This document shows positions 1 through 9,687 of a DNA stretch of 64,000 nt, one piece after another. A model generated the notes under the pieces. It ran no database searches and was not told where the DNA came from. It worked only from the letters and a program-made list of their open reading frames with translations. Each line of letters begins with the position of its first letter. Positions within the stretch are counted from its first letter, which is position 1. Origin of the DNA: Bacteroidota bacterium (GTDB lineage Bacteria > Bacteroidota > Bacteroidia > AKYH767-A > OLB10); assembly GCA_016709725.1 (NCBI GenBank), contig JADJMG010000031.1, positions 62,001 through 126,000 of the forward strand. Reading direction: 5' to 3'. Made by a program: the position numbers and the translations under genes.

Positions 1-244
1 AAAGAATGAAGGTGTTTTTGTTTCAAAAAGTTGAAGTTGTAAATAGTTGTATATTAGTTAAGTATAAAGCTTTGTTGGACGAGAAATTCATCAAAAGCGG
101 TATTGGATTAAATTATTGAATACTCGCAATGAAGGAATTATTGAACTTAGACCATCAAAGAAATGCCTAGAAGTACCCGCAAAAATAGTATCTAGTCGGA
201 TCACCTATATTACTGAAGTTTACAAAATATTCTGATTAGCTGGA
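1..244. other. Left edge, no supported gene
   Basis: This AT-rich stretch downstream of the giant SprB-repeat gene holds no gene I can support. One plus-strand frame stays open from about 68 to the TGA near 233, but it has no usable start codon and its translation resembles no family I know. A 37-codon ORF begins at position 5 and is likewise unrecognised. A decayed gene or the 3' end of a gene outside the window is possible but cannot be shown. Confidence 0.4.
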
Positions 245-3200
245 TTAATAGATTAATACTTTCGATGTAACTTTATTTTCATTTCCAGAAATTCGAATGA
301 AGTAATATCCTTTTGCAAATTGATCGGCGTTAATGATGACATTGTTACCCGTAAAATCGCTGTGATGAATAAATCTTCCCGTAGCATCTGTAATATCGAT
401 GTTGTAGTTTTCGTTATTGCATTCATAACAGAAGACCATCAATTGTTGATCAGATCCATTGTAAGTGTACCCAATTCCAGATTTTTTATTCGGTTGTATT
501 GCAATAATATTTGAATAGGTATAACTTCCGTTAAAGTCGGTTTGTTTTAATCGATAATAATTAAGTTCTTTACCAGGCAACAGGTCTTTAAATTGATACT
601 GTTTTAAGATTGTAGAATTACCAGCCCCATCAACTATGCCAATATTTTCGAATTGTGTCCCGCTCAATGATTTTTCAATCGTAAAGTAGTCGTTGTTTAT
701 TTCAGAGGAAGTCGACCATTCAAGTAAGTTGTAGTTGTTCATAGCTACACCATTAAATGAAATTAATTCGATCGGCAATGAATTTCCTAAAACAACAAAG
801 GTCCCTGAATCTTTACATCCGTTTGCATCAATAATTCTTACCAAATAAGTTCCTGGAGGTTTGCAAGGAAATTTATTGCTGGGTTGATAAGGATCTAAAT
901 TTAGGTTGTATTGAAAACCTGGGAATCCACCAGTTTGTGCAACTATAATCGTATCGCCACAAATGGATTGAGTAGAAGTTACAGAGATGGCAGGACCTAG
1001 TACTTTACCTACAGTAACATTAGTGGTGTTCGTACAGTTTTTTGTATCTTTTATGGTGATGGTATAGGGGCCTGGTGCAAGTCCTGTAAATACCGGACTA
1101 TTCTGATATACAACTCCATTTTTACTGTATTGTAAGGCTCCCGTTCCACCATTTCCAACAGCTGTAATAGTTCCATCATTTGCGAAGCATGAAGATAGGG
1201 TAGAGGTAGAGGTTATCGTAGGTGCAGCCAAATTTATGACAGTAGCATTTGTAGTTCGTGTACACAAGTTTGCATCTCTTACAGTAAGCGTATAATTTCC
1301 TGCAGCTAATAAGTTAAATGAAGTAGAAGCTTGAAATGTAGTTCCATTAATACTGTATTGTAATGGTGCAATTCCACCTGTTGCAGCAGCTAGAATAATT
1401 CCATTGCTGTTTCCACAACTGGAGTTGGTGATCGTTGCACTCAACGTTTGGGGTACGTTTGGTGCTGTGACTAATATACTTTTAGTATGTATGCATCCAT
1501 TATTATCTTTTGCATAAATGGTGTAATGACCCGCGGCTAAACTTGTGAAAATATTGCTAGCTTGGTAAGTTGTGCCATTTAATGAATATTGATAAGGCGA
1601 ACTTCCTCCTGTTACCGTTGAGGTGATTGTCCCGTTTGAATTTAAACATGTAGCCGGAGTGAATGCTAATGTTTGTACTGGTGCCAACAAATTACCAACG
1701 GAAATCCCTGTTGTATTTAAACAGCCATTCACATCTTTAATGGTAATGGTATAAAATCCAGCTGTGAGTCCAGTGAATTGATTGGAACTTTGATACGTGG
1801 TGCCATTTATACTATATTGATAAGGCGCAACCCCACTCGCTCCGTTGGCAATGATGGCTCCATTGCTGTTGTTGCAAGATGCAGAAATGGTAAAGGCTGT
1901 AACAGTAGGGGCAGGTACTGCTAAAACACTTACGGTTGTGTTCGTGATGCATGCACCTGCATCGGCTGTTTTAACAGTATATGAACCTGGTGCAAGACCA
2001 GTAAATACATTGCTGCTTTGAAATACTGTTCCGTTAATACTGTATTGAAGCGGCGCTGTTACTCCACTTGCATTTACAGTGATGGTTCCATTTCCATTTC
2101 CACAGGCTGAAGCAGTACTTACTGCGGTCGCTATTGGAGCTCCTGTATTCGTTACATTAACTATGATTGAATTTGTGCAACCCGAGGCATCTTTAACAGT
2201 CACGGTATGTGCTCCTGCAGCGAGTCCTGTAAATACACTTGAAGGTTGGAACGCACCTCCATCGATACTGTAATTAAGTAAACCTGTTCCTCCAGATCCA
2301 ACAGCACTAATAGTACCATTGCTTAATCCGCAGGATCCACTTGTTTGTGACGCTGCAATAGATGGGCCGTTTGTTGAAGGAACAATTATAGTTTGTGTAG
2401 TGATACATCCGCCAGGAATAATGGGAGGACCAATATCAAAACTTTCGTCATCAGCCATTAGTAAAGTATATGTTCCCGGAGCTAACCCAGTAAATGTATA
2501 CGTAGGATCAAAGGTTATCCAAGGTCCTCCCATCCCCGTTATGCTCGCATGATAAGGCGTTTTTGGACCAACCCCCGTTAATTGAATGGCTCCAGTCGTT
2601 CCATTGCATGTAGTCCCAGTAACCACTGCAGTTGCCGTTGAATTCACTCCTATACCAATTGTACCCATGATTGTATAAGTGCAACCTGCTGCATTTTTTG
2701 CAGTGACATAGTATGTACCAGGATTAAGATTTAAAAACAATTGTGTTTGATTGGGAACAAAAGGTCCGAAGTTTAAACTGTAAGTACATCCACCACAGGT
2801 GGCTCCATTTACTTTTGGGTTAGTAATTTTCCCCAGACTTGTATTGCATGGATACGCATCATCAAATCGAATGGTAAATGTGTTTATTGCTGTTCCTGCT
2901 GCTATATTGGTAATGGTAACCGTTGTCGTGCTAATGCAATTTATACCATTTTTCACATATACCGTATAGGTTCCTGGAGCAAGATTGATGAAGTATTTAC
3001 TGGCTTGATACGTTGAACCATTTATACTGTATTGTAAGGGCGCACTACCTCCGGTGCCTGTTGCAATGATGGCTCCATTATTGGCGCCGCAAGATGCATC
3101 TAAAACCGTTGCAGTAATTGTTGGCCCTTGTGAAATTGTAATCGTTGTAGTAGCGGTAACAATACATGCATTTGCATCTTTTACATACACAGTATACGTG

Positions 3201-6200
3201 CCACCTGCAAGACCAGTAAATACTCCGGATGCTTGATAAATAGAACCATTGATGCTGTATTGCAAAGGTGCAATTCCGCCATTGCCAGTAACCGAAATGC
3301 TTCCATTACTTGCAAAGCATGCACTAGAAGTGTTAGCTACATTAATACTCAACCCCGAAACGTTGTTAATTGTTGTATTGCTCGTTGCTGTACATCCATT
3401 TGCATCTTTAATAATTACAGAGTAAGAACCCACTCCAAGTCCAGCGAAAGTATTTCCTGCTTGATAAGTAATTCCATTATCGATACTATATGTGTACGGA
3501 ATCGTACCACTTGATCCGGTTGCAGTTATTACGCCATTCGTTTGATTACATCCTGCTGGAGTTGTGGTTGTTGAGATGATAGGTCCTGCCAAAGCTGTTA
3601 CAACAACAATATTTGCTCCCATACAACCTGCGACATCTCTAACATAAAGTGTATAACTGTTTGGTGCAAGTCCTGTGAATAAAGTGCTAGCCTGAAAATT
3701 AATTCCATTAATGCTGTATTGTAATGCCCCAGTTCCTCCACTCCCTGCTGCTGTTATCGTTCCGGTATTGGAAGCACATGATGATGGTGCTGTACTTCCA
3801 GTCACTGTGGGACCTCCTGTTGAGGTGATATTGGAAGCAGCAGTAGTGATGCAGTTGTTGGCGTCCTTCACGTACACAGTATAACTTCCTGCAACAAGAC
3901 CGGTAAACATGTTTGCTGCTTGATACGTAGTACCGTTAATACTATAAAGTAGTGGCGGAACTCCGCCAGTTGAATTTGCAGTGATACTTCCGTTGGCATT
4001 GTTGCATGATGCAGTAACTGATGTTACTGTTAATGTAGGACCGGCAGAATTAGCAATAGTGGTACTGGCCGTACTTAAGCATCCATTTGCATCCTGAATG
4101 GTAACCGTGTATGCTCCTGCGAGAAGTCCAGTAAAAATGTTTCCCGATTGATACGTACTTGCATTTAAACTGTATTGTAGCGGAGCTGCACCACCCGATG
4201 CGACAACGGTAATACTTCCATTGTTGCTGTTGCAAAAGGTAGCAGCAGGAATTGCTGTTGCTGTGGGTCCAGGACTGTTTGCGATAACTACGGATGCAAC
4301 ATTTATACATCCTGTCGCATCTTTAATGGTTAAGGTGTAGTTGCCAGCTGCAACTCCTGGGAATAAATTTCCAGTTTGAAATGTGGATCCGTTTATACTA
4401 TAAGTTAACGGTGCGACGCCACCTCCTCCAATTGCTGTAATGGATCCAGTACTACTACCACAAATTGCATCTGTTTTCGTAAATGCAACGGTAGGACCAT
4501 CTATGTTAATGATGTTTATGGCAAGAGTATTACTACAGTTGTTAGCATCTTTTACGGTGATGGTATAGAGTCCTGCTGACAGTGCAGTAAATGAATTAGA
4601 AGCTTGGAAAGTCACACCGTCTTTACTGTAAGTGTATGGAGTAGCTCCGCCACTAGCAACAATGGTTATCGAACCATTACTTGATCCACAATTGGTATTT
4701 GCTACAGTAGGAACAATTAACGGACCAGGCAATGTAAAGTTTGTAGTAGTAACTATTCCACTACAAGCTTGGTTAATAGTTGCCCGTATAGTGTAATTAA
4801 TATTTGGATTTAAGCCGGTAAATATTCCGTTGGTATTAGATGTAATTTGAGTCAGTCCATTGTACAGTACATAAGTTACTGTTGCACCAACAGGAGGTGT
4901 AGGGGTTAGCGTGCTAGTTGCACTTAATGTACCACAACTGGAAGTTACATTTAATGTAAATGAAGCTGAGGAACAACCATAAGAGGTAAGATCAAATGAA
5001 CCTACAAATCCTTTTCCAGAGGCATAAAGAATTTTTTGAGTTTCATAATACGCTAAATCATAAACTGCACTTGTACTAAATCCTGGAATGAGAATATCAG
5101 GCTTTGAGGCATCATCAAAAGTAGAACCATTGAAAAAATATACTTTGATGGTTCCATTCGGAAATCCTACAAAAATATTATTGCATTCATCAGCAATGAT
5201 ACCACCACTCATTAATGCAACATTGGTTCCAATCGTGAGTGGTGTACCAACTGCTGCACCTGAAGCTTTGTTTATTGCTTTTAAATTTTTACCATCCCAA
5301 TAAAAAAGATACGAGGAGTTAATGGCAAAGACATTGCTTGAGTTGTCAATTTCTGGTCCTACTAAATACGGACGATTTGCAATTTCCTGAATAGTGGTAA
5401 ATCCAGATGGAACATTCCAAGCCACACTAGCTCCACTGTAGGGAGTATTGTTTTTATAAATTTTATTTGATAAATAGGGTGTTCCATAAAGAGAACCGTA
5501 AATCGTATATAGAGAATTAGTAGCTGGATCGATAATGACATCTGAAATATCCTGCGCCCATCCTCCAGTACCATATGCAATTCCAGTTACGTTTATGGAA
5601 CTTATGGTGGTAGCAGGGGGAGTAATTATTCCGAAATTAATATTAGAATTGGTGCCACCACCTGCGATTAATAGTTGCCCCGTTCCTCCGTTACAACTCC
5701 AGTACATTTTCCAGTTTTCTAAAAAACTACCATTAGCAGTTGAAATATAATTGTCATATACTCCCGTCGTGTTAATTCGAATCACGCGATGGCCTCCCGA
5801 TGGAGCAAAGCCCTGACCTAGATAAATATGTCCAGTATTTTTATCAACTACCCAACCTCCGTAATAAGTTCCAAAGGTCCATGCAGGAATGGTCATCGAT
5901 CCACTGAATGTCCAGAGTAATGTTCCAGTTGGATCGTATTTTGCAAGTTTGTAACTCGAACCATTTCCACCGCCCGTTACATAAACATTTCCGGCGTAGT
6001 CATAATCAACATCTTTTGCAATTCCTGCGTTGACACCAGTACCTGTTAAGTTTGATGTGCCTGACACAAAAGGGTCAATAATAATTCCACGTGTTTTATC
6101 GTAAGTTGATGGAAGCTTAAAACGCACAATGTTTTTTGAGATTTCAAAGGATGAAAGTAAAGGTGACATTGTTTTTGCTGTAGCAGAAATTTCATCTCCA

Positions 6201-6958
6201 TAGTAAGACACCGGAATGGATTCAATCGTTTTGCCTGCGGAAGATTTAAGTACTAAGTTTCCATTGTTGTCAATGCGAAGTTTTTTTATATCTCCACCGA
6301 CTAATATTTTTACTTTTTGAAGATCTGCATTTGGTTTTACAAGTAAACTGTATTCATAACCTTCACTCTTTCCTTCAATAAAATTATAAACAAGATCGAT
6401 ACCCTGGTATAGATTCTTATAAGTTATTTTAGTAAAAGCCTTGGCTTTCCCCTCCGATAATCCATACGTATGATAATGACTTGCGCTTTGATCAACTAAA
6501 ATTTCAACATTTGAATTTGCATCAACCCAGGTGAGTGTGATGGCTTTGTCAATGATGTCTAACTCCTCAAGTTCTTCTTCTTTTTTCTTGCTTTTTTTCC
6601 CTTTTTGCTTATTAGCATGTTCTTCAATCTCTATCTCTGTAAGCGTAGGACCTGCAAGTTTTCGATGTAAATAAATAATTCCCTTTTCAGTGAATAATAC
6701 AGGAATGCCAAAACCTTCATAGGCATATAAAATTTTACCCATCTCTGGATGATCTTTATGATACTCGCCAAATTGCCCGATGTTTTCAATAAAGTGTTTG
6801 TTGATTCCATATAAATCAGAATTTTCTCCTTGCAAATATGGAGTGGGAACAATACTTGATTGATTTGATGTTTGAGCAAAAAGTAATGAATGGAAAAAAA
6901 ATATTCCAATAATTAATATGCTATTTTTTTTATTGAATGGTTGAATGATATGGCGCAT
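245..6958 (-). CDS. Giant SprB-repeat adhesin-like protein, T9SS cargo
   Basis: This is a 2237-residue secreted surface protein. Residues 1 to about 29 form a signal peptide ending near LLFAQ. Residues about 55-290 begin with HFIENIGQF and match the N-terminal domain (DUF7948-like) common in large Bacteroidota cell-surface proteins. Residues about 300-660 look like a beta-propeller with SBBP-like segments (for example AKDVDYDYAGNVYVTGG). From about 700 to 2010 I count 17 tandem repeats of about 75 residues of the SprB type, with cores such as PLQYSINGTTYQ, FTGLAPGTYTV and KDANGC. Repeats 9 and 10 are the most divergent. The C-terminus has the IELISFNG region often seen before T9SS sorting domains, and ends in a type A sorting domain (ATGRFIHH to SKVLIY). 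SprB repeats are known from the gliding adhesin of Flavobacterium johnsoniae; an adhesive role here is inferred. The gene stands alone, divergent from the helicase. Confidence 0.9.
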   Translation of the reverse strand: MRHIIQPFNKKNSILIIGIFFFHSLLFAQTSNQSSIVPTPYLQGENSDLYGINKHFIENIGQFGEYHKDHPEMGKILYAYEGFGIPVLFTEKGIIYLHRKLAGPTLTEIEIEEHANKQKGKKSKKKEEELEELDIIDKAITLTWVDANSNVEILVDQSASHYHTYGLSEGKAKAFTKITYKNLYQGIDLVYNFIEGKSEGYEYSLLVKPNADLQKVKILVGGDIKKLRIDNNGNLVLKSSAGKTIESIPVSYYGDEISATAKTMSPLLSSFEISKNIVRFKLPSTYDKTRGIIIDPFVSGTSNLTGTGVNAGIAKDVDYDYAGNVYVTGGGNGSSYKLAKYDPTGTLLWTFSGSMTIPAWTFGTYYGGWVVDKNTGHIYLGQGFAPSGGHRVIRINTTGVYDNYISTANGSFLENWKMYWSCNGGTGQLLIAGGGTNSNINFGIITPPATTISSINVTGIAYGTGGWAQDISDVIIDPATNSLYTIYGSLYGTPYLSNKIYKNNTPYSGASVAWNVPSGFTTIQEIANRPYLVGPEIDNSSNVFAINSSYLFYWDGKNLKAINKASGAAVGTPLTIGTNVALMSGGIIADECNNIFVGFPNGTIKVYFFNGSTFDDASKPDILIPGFSTSAVYDLAYYETQKILYASGKGFVGSFDLTSYGCSSASFTLNVTSSCGTLSATSTLTPTPPVGATVTYVLYNGLTQITSNTNGIFTGLNPNINYTIRATINQACSGIVTTTNFTLPGPLIVPTVANTNCGSSNGSITIVASGGATPYTYSKDGVTFQASNSFTALSAGLYTITVKDANNCSNTLAINIINIDGPTVAFTKTDAICGSSTGSITAIGGGGVAPLTYSINGSTFQTGNLFPGVAAGNYTLTIKDATGCINVASVVIANSPGPTATAIPAATFCNSNNGSITVVASGGAAPLQYSLNASTYQSGNIFTGLLAGAYTVTIQDANGCLSTASTTIANSAGPTLTVTSVTASCNNANGSITANSTGGVPPLLYSINGTTYQAANMFTGLVAGSYTVYVKDANNCITTAASNITSTGGPTVTGSTAPSSCASNTGTITAAGSGGTGALQYSINGINFQASTLFTGLAPNSYTLYVRDVAGCMGANIVVVTALAGPIISTTTTPAGCNQTNGVITATGSSGTIPYTYSIDNGITYQAGNTFAGLGVGSYSVIIKDANGCTATSNTTINNVSGLSINVANTSSACFASNGSISVTGNGGIAPLQYSINGSIYQASGVFTGLAGGTYTVYVKDANACIVTATTTITISQGPTITATVLDASCGANNGAIIATGTGGSAPLQYSINGSTYQASKYFINLAPGTYTVYVKNGINCISTTTVTITNIAAGTAINTFTIRFDDAYPCNTSLGKITNPKVNGATCGGCTYSLNFGPFVPNQTQLFLNLNPGTYYVTAKNAAGCTYTIMGTIGIGVNSTATAVVTGTTCNGTTGAIQLTGVGPKTPYHASITGMGGPWITFDPTYTFTGLAPGTYTLLMADDESFDIGPPIIPGGCITTQTIIVPSTNGPSIAASQTSGSCGLSNGTISAVGSGGTGLLNYSIDGGAFQPSSVFTGLAAGAHTVTVKDASGCTNSIIVNVTNTGAPIATAVSTASACGNGNGTITVNASGVTAPLQYSINGTVFQSSNVFTGLAPGSYTVKTADAGACITNTTVSVLAVPAPTVTAFTISASCNNSNGAIIANGASGVAPYQYSINGTTYQSSNQFTGLTAGFYTITIKDVNGCLNTTGISVGNLLAPVQTLAFTPATCLNSNGTITSTVTGGSSPYQYSLNGTTYQASNIFTSLAAGHYTIYAKDNNGCIHTKSILVTAPNVPQTLSATITNSSCGNSNGIILAAATGGIAPLQYSINGTTFQASTSFNLLAAGNYTLTVRDANLCTRTTNATVINLAAPTITSTSTLSSCFANDGTITAVGNGGTGALQYSKNGVVYQNSPVFTGLAPGPYTITIKDTKNCTNTTNVTVGKVLGPAISVTSTQSICGDTIIVAQTGGFPGFQYNLNLDPYQPSNKFPCKPPGTYLVRIIDANGCKDSGTFVVLGNSLPIELISFNGVAMNNYNLLEWSTSSEINNDYFTIEKSLSGTQFENIGIVDGAGNSTILKQYQFKDLLPGKELNYYRLKQTDFNGSYTYSNIIAIQPNKKSGIGYTYNGSDQQLMVFCYECNNENYNIDITDATGRFIHHSDFTGNNVIINADQFAKGYYFIRISGNENKVTSKVLIY

Positions 6959-7619
6959 AGTAAATGAAATCGGAATACAAAGTTTATACTTTTATAATAA
7001 AACTTAGAATGAGTTTTATCATATCAATTTATTAATTTGTACTTTTTTCAAACTTATTAATCTATAATTTGACACGAATATATCACCTGTATTAGATGAT
7101 GTCTATTTTATTTCTATAGATAGGGAGATTGAGGTTTTGAGTGAGTATAAACCAAACTTGAATTGGATTTGAAATTTTGCTATTTCAAAGTTGTATTGGT
7201 TTAAATAATTTCAATACACTATTTTATTTTTTTTGAGGTATTCTCATAATTTGGTATGTTCATCTTTTTTAGATTAAATTCATCATAAAATATACAATTT
7301 GATGAGTACTATTCTTCTTTTCAACTCTATTCTTAAGTGAGTTGAGGTTCTTTTATATAATAGATGTTTCTAATTTTTGGTTGGATTTTCGAATCTGTTG
7401 ATAGGTGACTACTTAATGAAGTTTTAAGGTTGATCCGTTCTTTTACTTTTTACTATTCTGATGGATTCTACCCAAATTCCATCGATTTCATTCAATTATT
7501 TGCCCATATTCAATAATTCTGTATAATCTAGCTCTTCTAAATGCTCATTGAAAGACCTTTTTTCTTCATTTTCAAAATACTATTTCACTGATTTCCAGTT
7601 AACGAACGCTGATTTTTCG
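6959..7619. other. Divergent intergenic region, AT-rich
   Basis: About 660 bases lie between the divergently oriented SprB-repeat gene and the DEAD-box helicase. The sequence is very T-rich on the plus strand. A sequence close to a minus-strand -7 box (AAACTTTG) lies near 6978-6985, about 20 bases before the SprB-repeat start. Nothing else recognisable (RNA gene, repeat or conserved ORF) is seen. Confidence 0.5.
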
Positions 7620-7627
7620 TATCTTCG
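7620..7627 (+). promoter_or_regulatory. -7 box of the DEAD-box helicase
   Basis: TATCTTCG matches the Bacteroidota -7 consensus TAnnTTTG except for one base and ends four bases before the ATG at 7632. Transcription would start about at the start codon, giving a very short or absent leader. This argues against an upstream start at 7548, which would lie outside the transcript. Confidence 0.5.
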
Positions 7628-7631
7628 CGCC

Positions 7632-9635
7632 ATGAATACCTTCCAAGACTTGGGCTTAGACGCTCGATTGGTGAAAAGCGTTGAAGCACTGGGCTTTGTG
7701 ACGCCTACCCCCATACAATTACAAGCAATTCCTGCCCTTCTAGAGGGTGGACGTGATCTCGTTGGATTAGCGCAAACCGGAACAGGCAAGACTGCCGCCT
7801 TCGGACTTCCTCTTTTGCAATTGATTGATCTTACAAAAAATTATCCTCAAGCATTAATCCTTGCTCCAACTCGTGAGCTCTGTATGCAGATTTACAATGA
7901 CCTTCAAAATTTCTCGACAGAAATGAGAGGTTTTGAATCGGTGCCCGTTTATGGCGGTGCTAGTATTATGGACCAAATGCGCAAAATCAAGCGTGGTGTG
8001 CATGTGGTAGTGGCAACTCCAGGTCGACTTATTGATTTGTTAAAGCGTAAAGCATTGGACCTTGGAAAAGTTAAAATTTTAGTGTTAGACGAAGCCGATG
8101 AAATGTTAAACATGGGCTTTAAAGAAGATATCGATTATATTTTGGAGAATACTCCTGATGAGCGAAATACTTGGTTGTTCTCAGCAACTATGCCACGTGA
8201 AGTGAGCAATATTGCTAAAAATTACATGGATAATCCTTTTGAAATTACCACTGAATCGCGTCTGAAAGGAAATGAAAATATTGAGCATTGCTATGCCATG
8301 GTAAAAGCGCGTGATCGTTACGCTGCACTTAAGCGTTTTGTAGATGCTAATGTTGAAATTTTTGGAATTATTTTTTGTCGTACTCGCATGGAAACGCAAG
8401 AAGTTGCAGAGCATTTAATGCGTGATGGCTATAACGCCGACTCATTACATGGAGACTTGAGTCAAGTTCAACGCGATAAAGTAATGAGTCGCTATCGTGA
8501 TCGTAGTTTGCAATTGTTAGTAGCAACGGATGTCGCTGCTCGTGGTATCGATGTGCAAGATGTAACACACGTAATTCACTATAACCTTCCGGATGAATTG
8601 GAAAATTACATGCATCGTAGTGGTCGTACCGCACGTGCTGGTAAAACAGGAATGTCGTTAGCCATCGTGCATACAAAAGACATGGGTCGTATTCGTCAAA
8701 TCGAAAGATCAACGGGTCGTACTTTTAAGCAATTGCAAGTTCCCAATGCCATGGAGGTTTGTGAAAAGCAATTGATGAAGTTGGTGAAGAAAATTCACGA
8801 TGTGAAAGTGAATGAAAAAGAAATCGAACCTTATTTGGCATCTATTTATGAAGAGTTTAAAGAGTTGGATCGTGATGCGTTAATTCATCGCTTGGTGTCG
8901 ATTGAGTTTAATCGCTTCCTTGAATATTATAAGAATGCGCCAGATCTTAATGCTGATGTACGTGGTGTTAGAGGTGAGCGTGGAGAAAGCGGTGGCGGTC
9001 GTGCTTATGGGGATGCGCATAATCGGATGTTCGTTAGCATCGGTTCTAAAGATGGATTAGATAAAGGTAAATTATTGCGATTTATTTGTGATACTACTGG
9101 TGAGAAGGGTGCCATCTTTGGTCGTATCGATGTGCAAGGGGTGTATTCTTTTGTGGATGTGGAGCCCGATCGTATAGCAGCTGTAATGGCTGGATTGAAT
9201 GGTGCGATGTATGAAGATCGTAAAGTTCGAACAGAGTTAAGCGAAAGCAAGGCAGGAAGTAACGGTGGAAGAAGTAGTCGTAGCAGTGATAGTCGCGGTG
9301 GCGGACGTAGCAGCGGTGGACGTGGTGGTGAAAGCCGTGGTCGCAGTGGTGGTGAGGGCAGAAATTTCGGAGGTGATAGAGGCCGTGGCGGAGAAGGAAG
9401 AAGCTACGGTGGTGATAGAAGTCGTGGCGATGGTGGAAGAGAACGTTCAACTGAACGCAAGCGTGAAATGTCGACTGAAGGAAGTGGAGAACGTTCATTT
9501 GGACGCGACCCTTGGAAGGACGACAAGCCAGCAAGAAAAAGTAGTAGCAGCGAAGGAAAAAAGAGAAAGCAGGATCGGAAGGTTCAGCAAGAAAGGATAA
9601 ATATAAATCACGCTGGTAATTTTATGGAGTGTTGA
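7632..9635 (+). CDS. DEAD-box ATP-dependent RNA helicase (DeaD/CsdA-like)
   Basis: This ATP-dependent RNA helicase probably acts in ribosome assembly and cold-adapted RNA remodelling. All core motifs are visible: Q-motif (GFVTPTPIQLQAIP), Walker A AQTGTGKT, PTREL, TPGR, DEAD, SAT, ARGID and HRSGRTARAG. After the two RecA domains comes a helical spacer, then a DbpA-type RNA-binding domain (RMFVSIGSKDGL to VDVEPD), then an Arg/Gly/Ser-rich tail. I take the ATG at 7632 (MNTFQDLGL), where family members start, rather than an in-frame start at 7548 that adds 28 unlike residues and lies upstream of the -7 box. The last 25 residues look out of frame. One extra A in the A6 run at 9557-9562 would give a Lys/Arg-rich end, KDKYKSRW, stopping at 9619. 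Confidence 0.93.
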   Translation: MNTFQDLGLDARLVKSVEALGFVTPTPIQLQAIPALLEGGRDLVGLAQTGTGKTAAFGLPLLQLIDLTKNYPQALILAPTRELCMQIYNDLQNFSTEMRGFESVPVYGGASIMDQMRKIKRGVHVVVATPGRLIDLLKRKALDLGKVKILVLDEADEMLNMGFKEDIDYILENTPDERNTWLFSATMPREVSNIAKNYMDNPFEITTESRLKGNENIEHCYAMVKARDRYAALKRFVDANVEIFGIIFCRTRMETQEVAEHLMRDGYNADSLHGDLSQVQRDKVMSRYRDRSLQLLVATDVAARGIDVQDVTHVIHYNLPDELENYMHRSGRTARAGKTGMSLAIVHTKDMGRIRQIERSTGRTFKQLQVPNAMEVCEKQLMKLVKKIHDVKVNEKEIEPYLASIYEEFKELDRDALIHRLVSIEFNRFLEYYKNAPDLNADVRGVRGERGESGGGRAYGDAHNRMFVSIGSKDGLDKGKLLRFICDTTGEKGAIFGRIDVQGVYSFVDVEPDRIAAVMAGLNGAMYEDRKVRTELSESKAGSNGGRSSRSSDSRGGGRSSGGRGGESRGRSGGEGRNFGGDRGRGGEGRSYGGDRSRGDGGRERSTERKREMSTEGSGERSFGRDPWKDDKPARKSSSSEGKKRKQDRKVQQERININHAGNFMEC

Positions 9636-9687
9636 TTAATTGAAAATTAATTCAAAAGACAATAAATAGAAAATACATATTCAATCT

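Noticed and set aside
68..233. Open plus-strand frame at the left edge
   Set aside because: No start codon or resemblance to a known family was found, so it is not called as a gene.
700..4700. Regular direct repeats of about 225 bases, considered as a CRISPR or DNA satellite
   Set aside because: They keep one reading frame and encode SprB-type protein repeats, so they are coding repeats.
7548..7631. Upstream start for the DEAD-box helicase
   Set aside because: The -7 box at 7620-7627 lies inside this extension and family members start at MNTF.
8368..8712. 114-codon minus-strand ORF opposite the helicase core
   Set aside because: It overlaps conserved helicase motifs and has no recognisable features.
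9094..9534. Long minus-strand ORF opposite the helicase tail
   Set aside because: It is a shadow of the Gly/Arg-rich codons, giving a His/Tyr-rich nonsense protein.
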